From Thermosporothrix hazakensis (GTDB taxonomy: Bacteria > Chloroflexota > Ktedonobacteria > Ktedonobacterales > Ktedonobacteraceae), in contig NZ_QKUF01000003.1 of NCBI RefSeq assembly GCF_003253565.1, forward strand, positions 186,001 to 250,000: a stretch of 64,000 nucleotides of DNA, read 5' to 3'. The notes beneath the pieces were generated by a model. The model was not told where the DNA came from and ran no database searches. It saw only the letters and a list, made by a program, of their open reading frames with translations. Made by a program: the position numbers and the translations under genes. Positions 63,975 to 64,000 of this stretch are shown piece after piece. The number at the start of each line of letters is the position of its first letter. Positions within the stretch are counted from its first letter, which is position 1.

Positions 63975-64000
63975 TACTGGAGTACCATGTGTCTCCAGTA
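63975..64000 (+). terminator. Possible terminator cut by the window edge
   Basis: TACTGGAG (63975-63982) and CTCCAGTA (63993-64000) form a perfect 8-bp stem at the window end; the following bases are not visible. Confidence 0.4.

Overview
The window is a dense bacterial chromosome segment of mid GC content with no plasmid, phage or insertion-sequence hallmarks. The gene mix points to Chloroflexota, most likely the Ktedonobacteria: Agl23/DUF2298/GT39 giant membrane proteins in a row, DUF4388 and roadblock/MglA-like signalling genes, a vitamin K epoxide reductase (VKOR) homologue, a DUF929 thioredoxin-like protein, a class F-type sortase and a fused homocysteine methyltransferase/MTHF reductase. 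This assignment is inference from gene content; no rRNA lies in the window.

Layout. 1-8.9 kb: DUF2182 fragment, VKOR homologue, ABC exporter pair, guaB behind a long leader with a terminator-like hairpin, a frameshifted amidase, a roadblock-roadblock-MglA module, a HAD phosphatase-like gene and a DUF402 gene. 9-15.2 kb: serS followed by tRNA-Ser, a DUF4388 protein, a GAFTGA-variant AAA+ regulator, moeA, tRNA-Glu. 15.3-21.4 kb: DUF929 protein, histidine phosphatase, orphan secretion-ATPase-like protein, MshA-like glycosyltransferase, several very small genes. 22-31 kb: oligopeptide-binding lipoprotein, mnmA-lepA operon with a leader mini-ORF and terminator, flavin reductase, homocysteine methyltransferase/MTHFR, then a promoter-to-terminator unit of about 415 nt that looks like a structured RNA gene. 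31.7-41 kb: dus, clpC, ROK kinase, DUF983, two identical tRNA-Arg(GCG), ArsR regulator, aspS. 41-52.7 kb: PP2C phosphatase, a degraded M20 peptidase homologue, and an exopolysaccharide assembly cluster (two GT4 enzymes, polyprenyl glycosylphosphotransferase, Wzz-like protein, degenerate BY-kinase-like ATPase, sortase). 52.7-64 kb: glutaryl-CoA dehydrogenase-like gene, glucosaminidase, secreted protein, HTH-GAF regulator, and three consecutive polytopic glycosyltransferase-type proteins.

The most interesting material is regulatory. The mnmA leader carries a five-codon frame encoding Met-Gln-Lys-Glu-Gln, exactly the amino acids whose tRNAs MnmA thiolates, ending two bases before an intrinsic terminator. 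The 29.85-30.30 kb unit has a near-consensus promoter, two nested multibranch folds, a mini-ORF with an excellent ribosome binding site and a terminator, and resembles no RNA family I recognise. Two exopolysaccharide/peptidase-family genes have lost their catalytic motifs while remaining intact frames. All coordinates of promoters and hairpins were read by eye; transcription starts are estimates.
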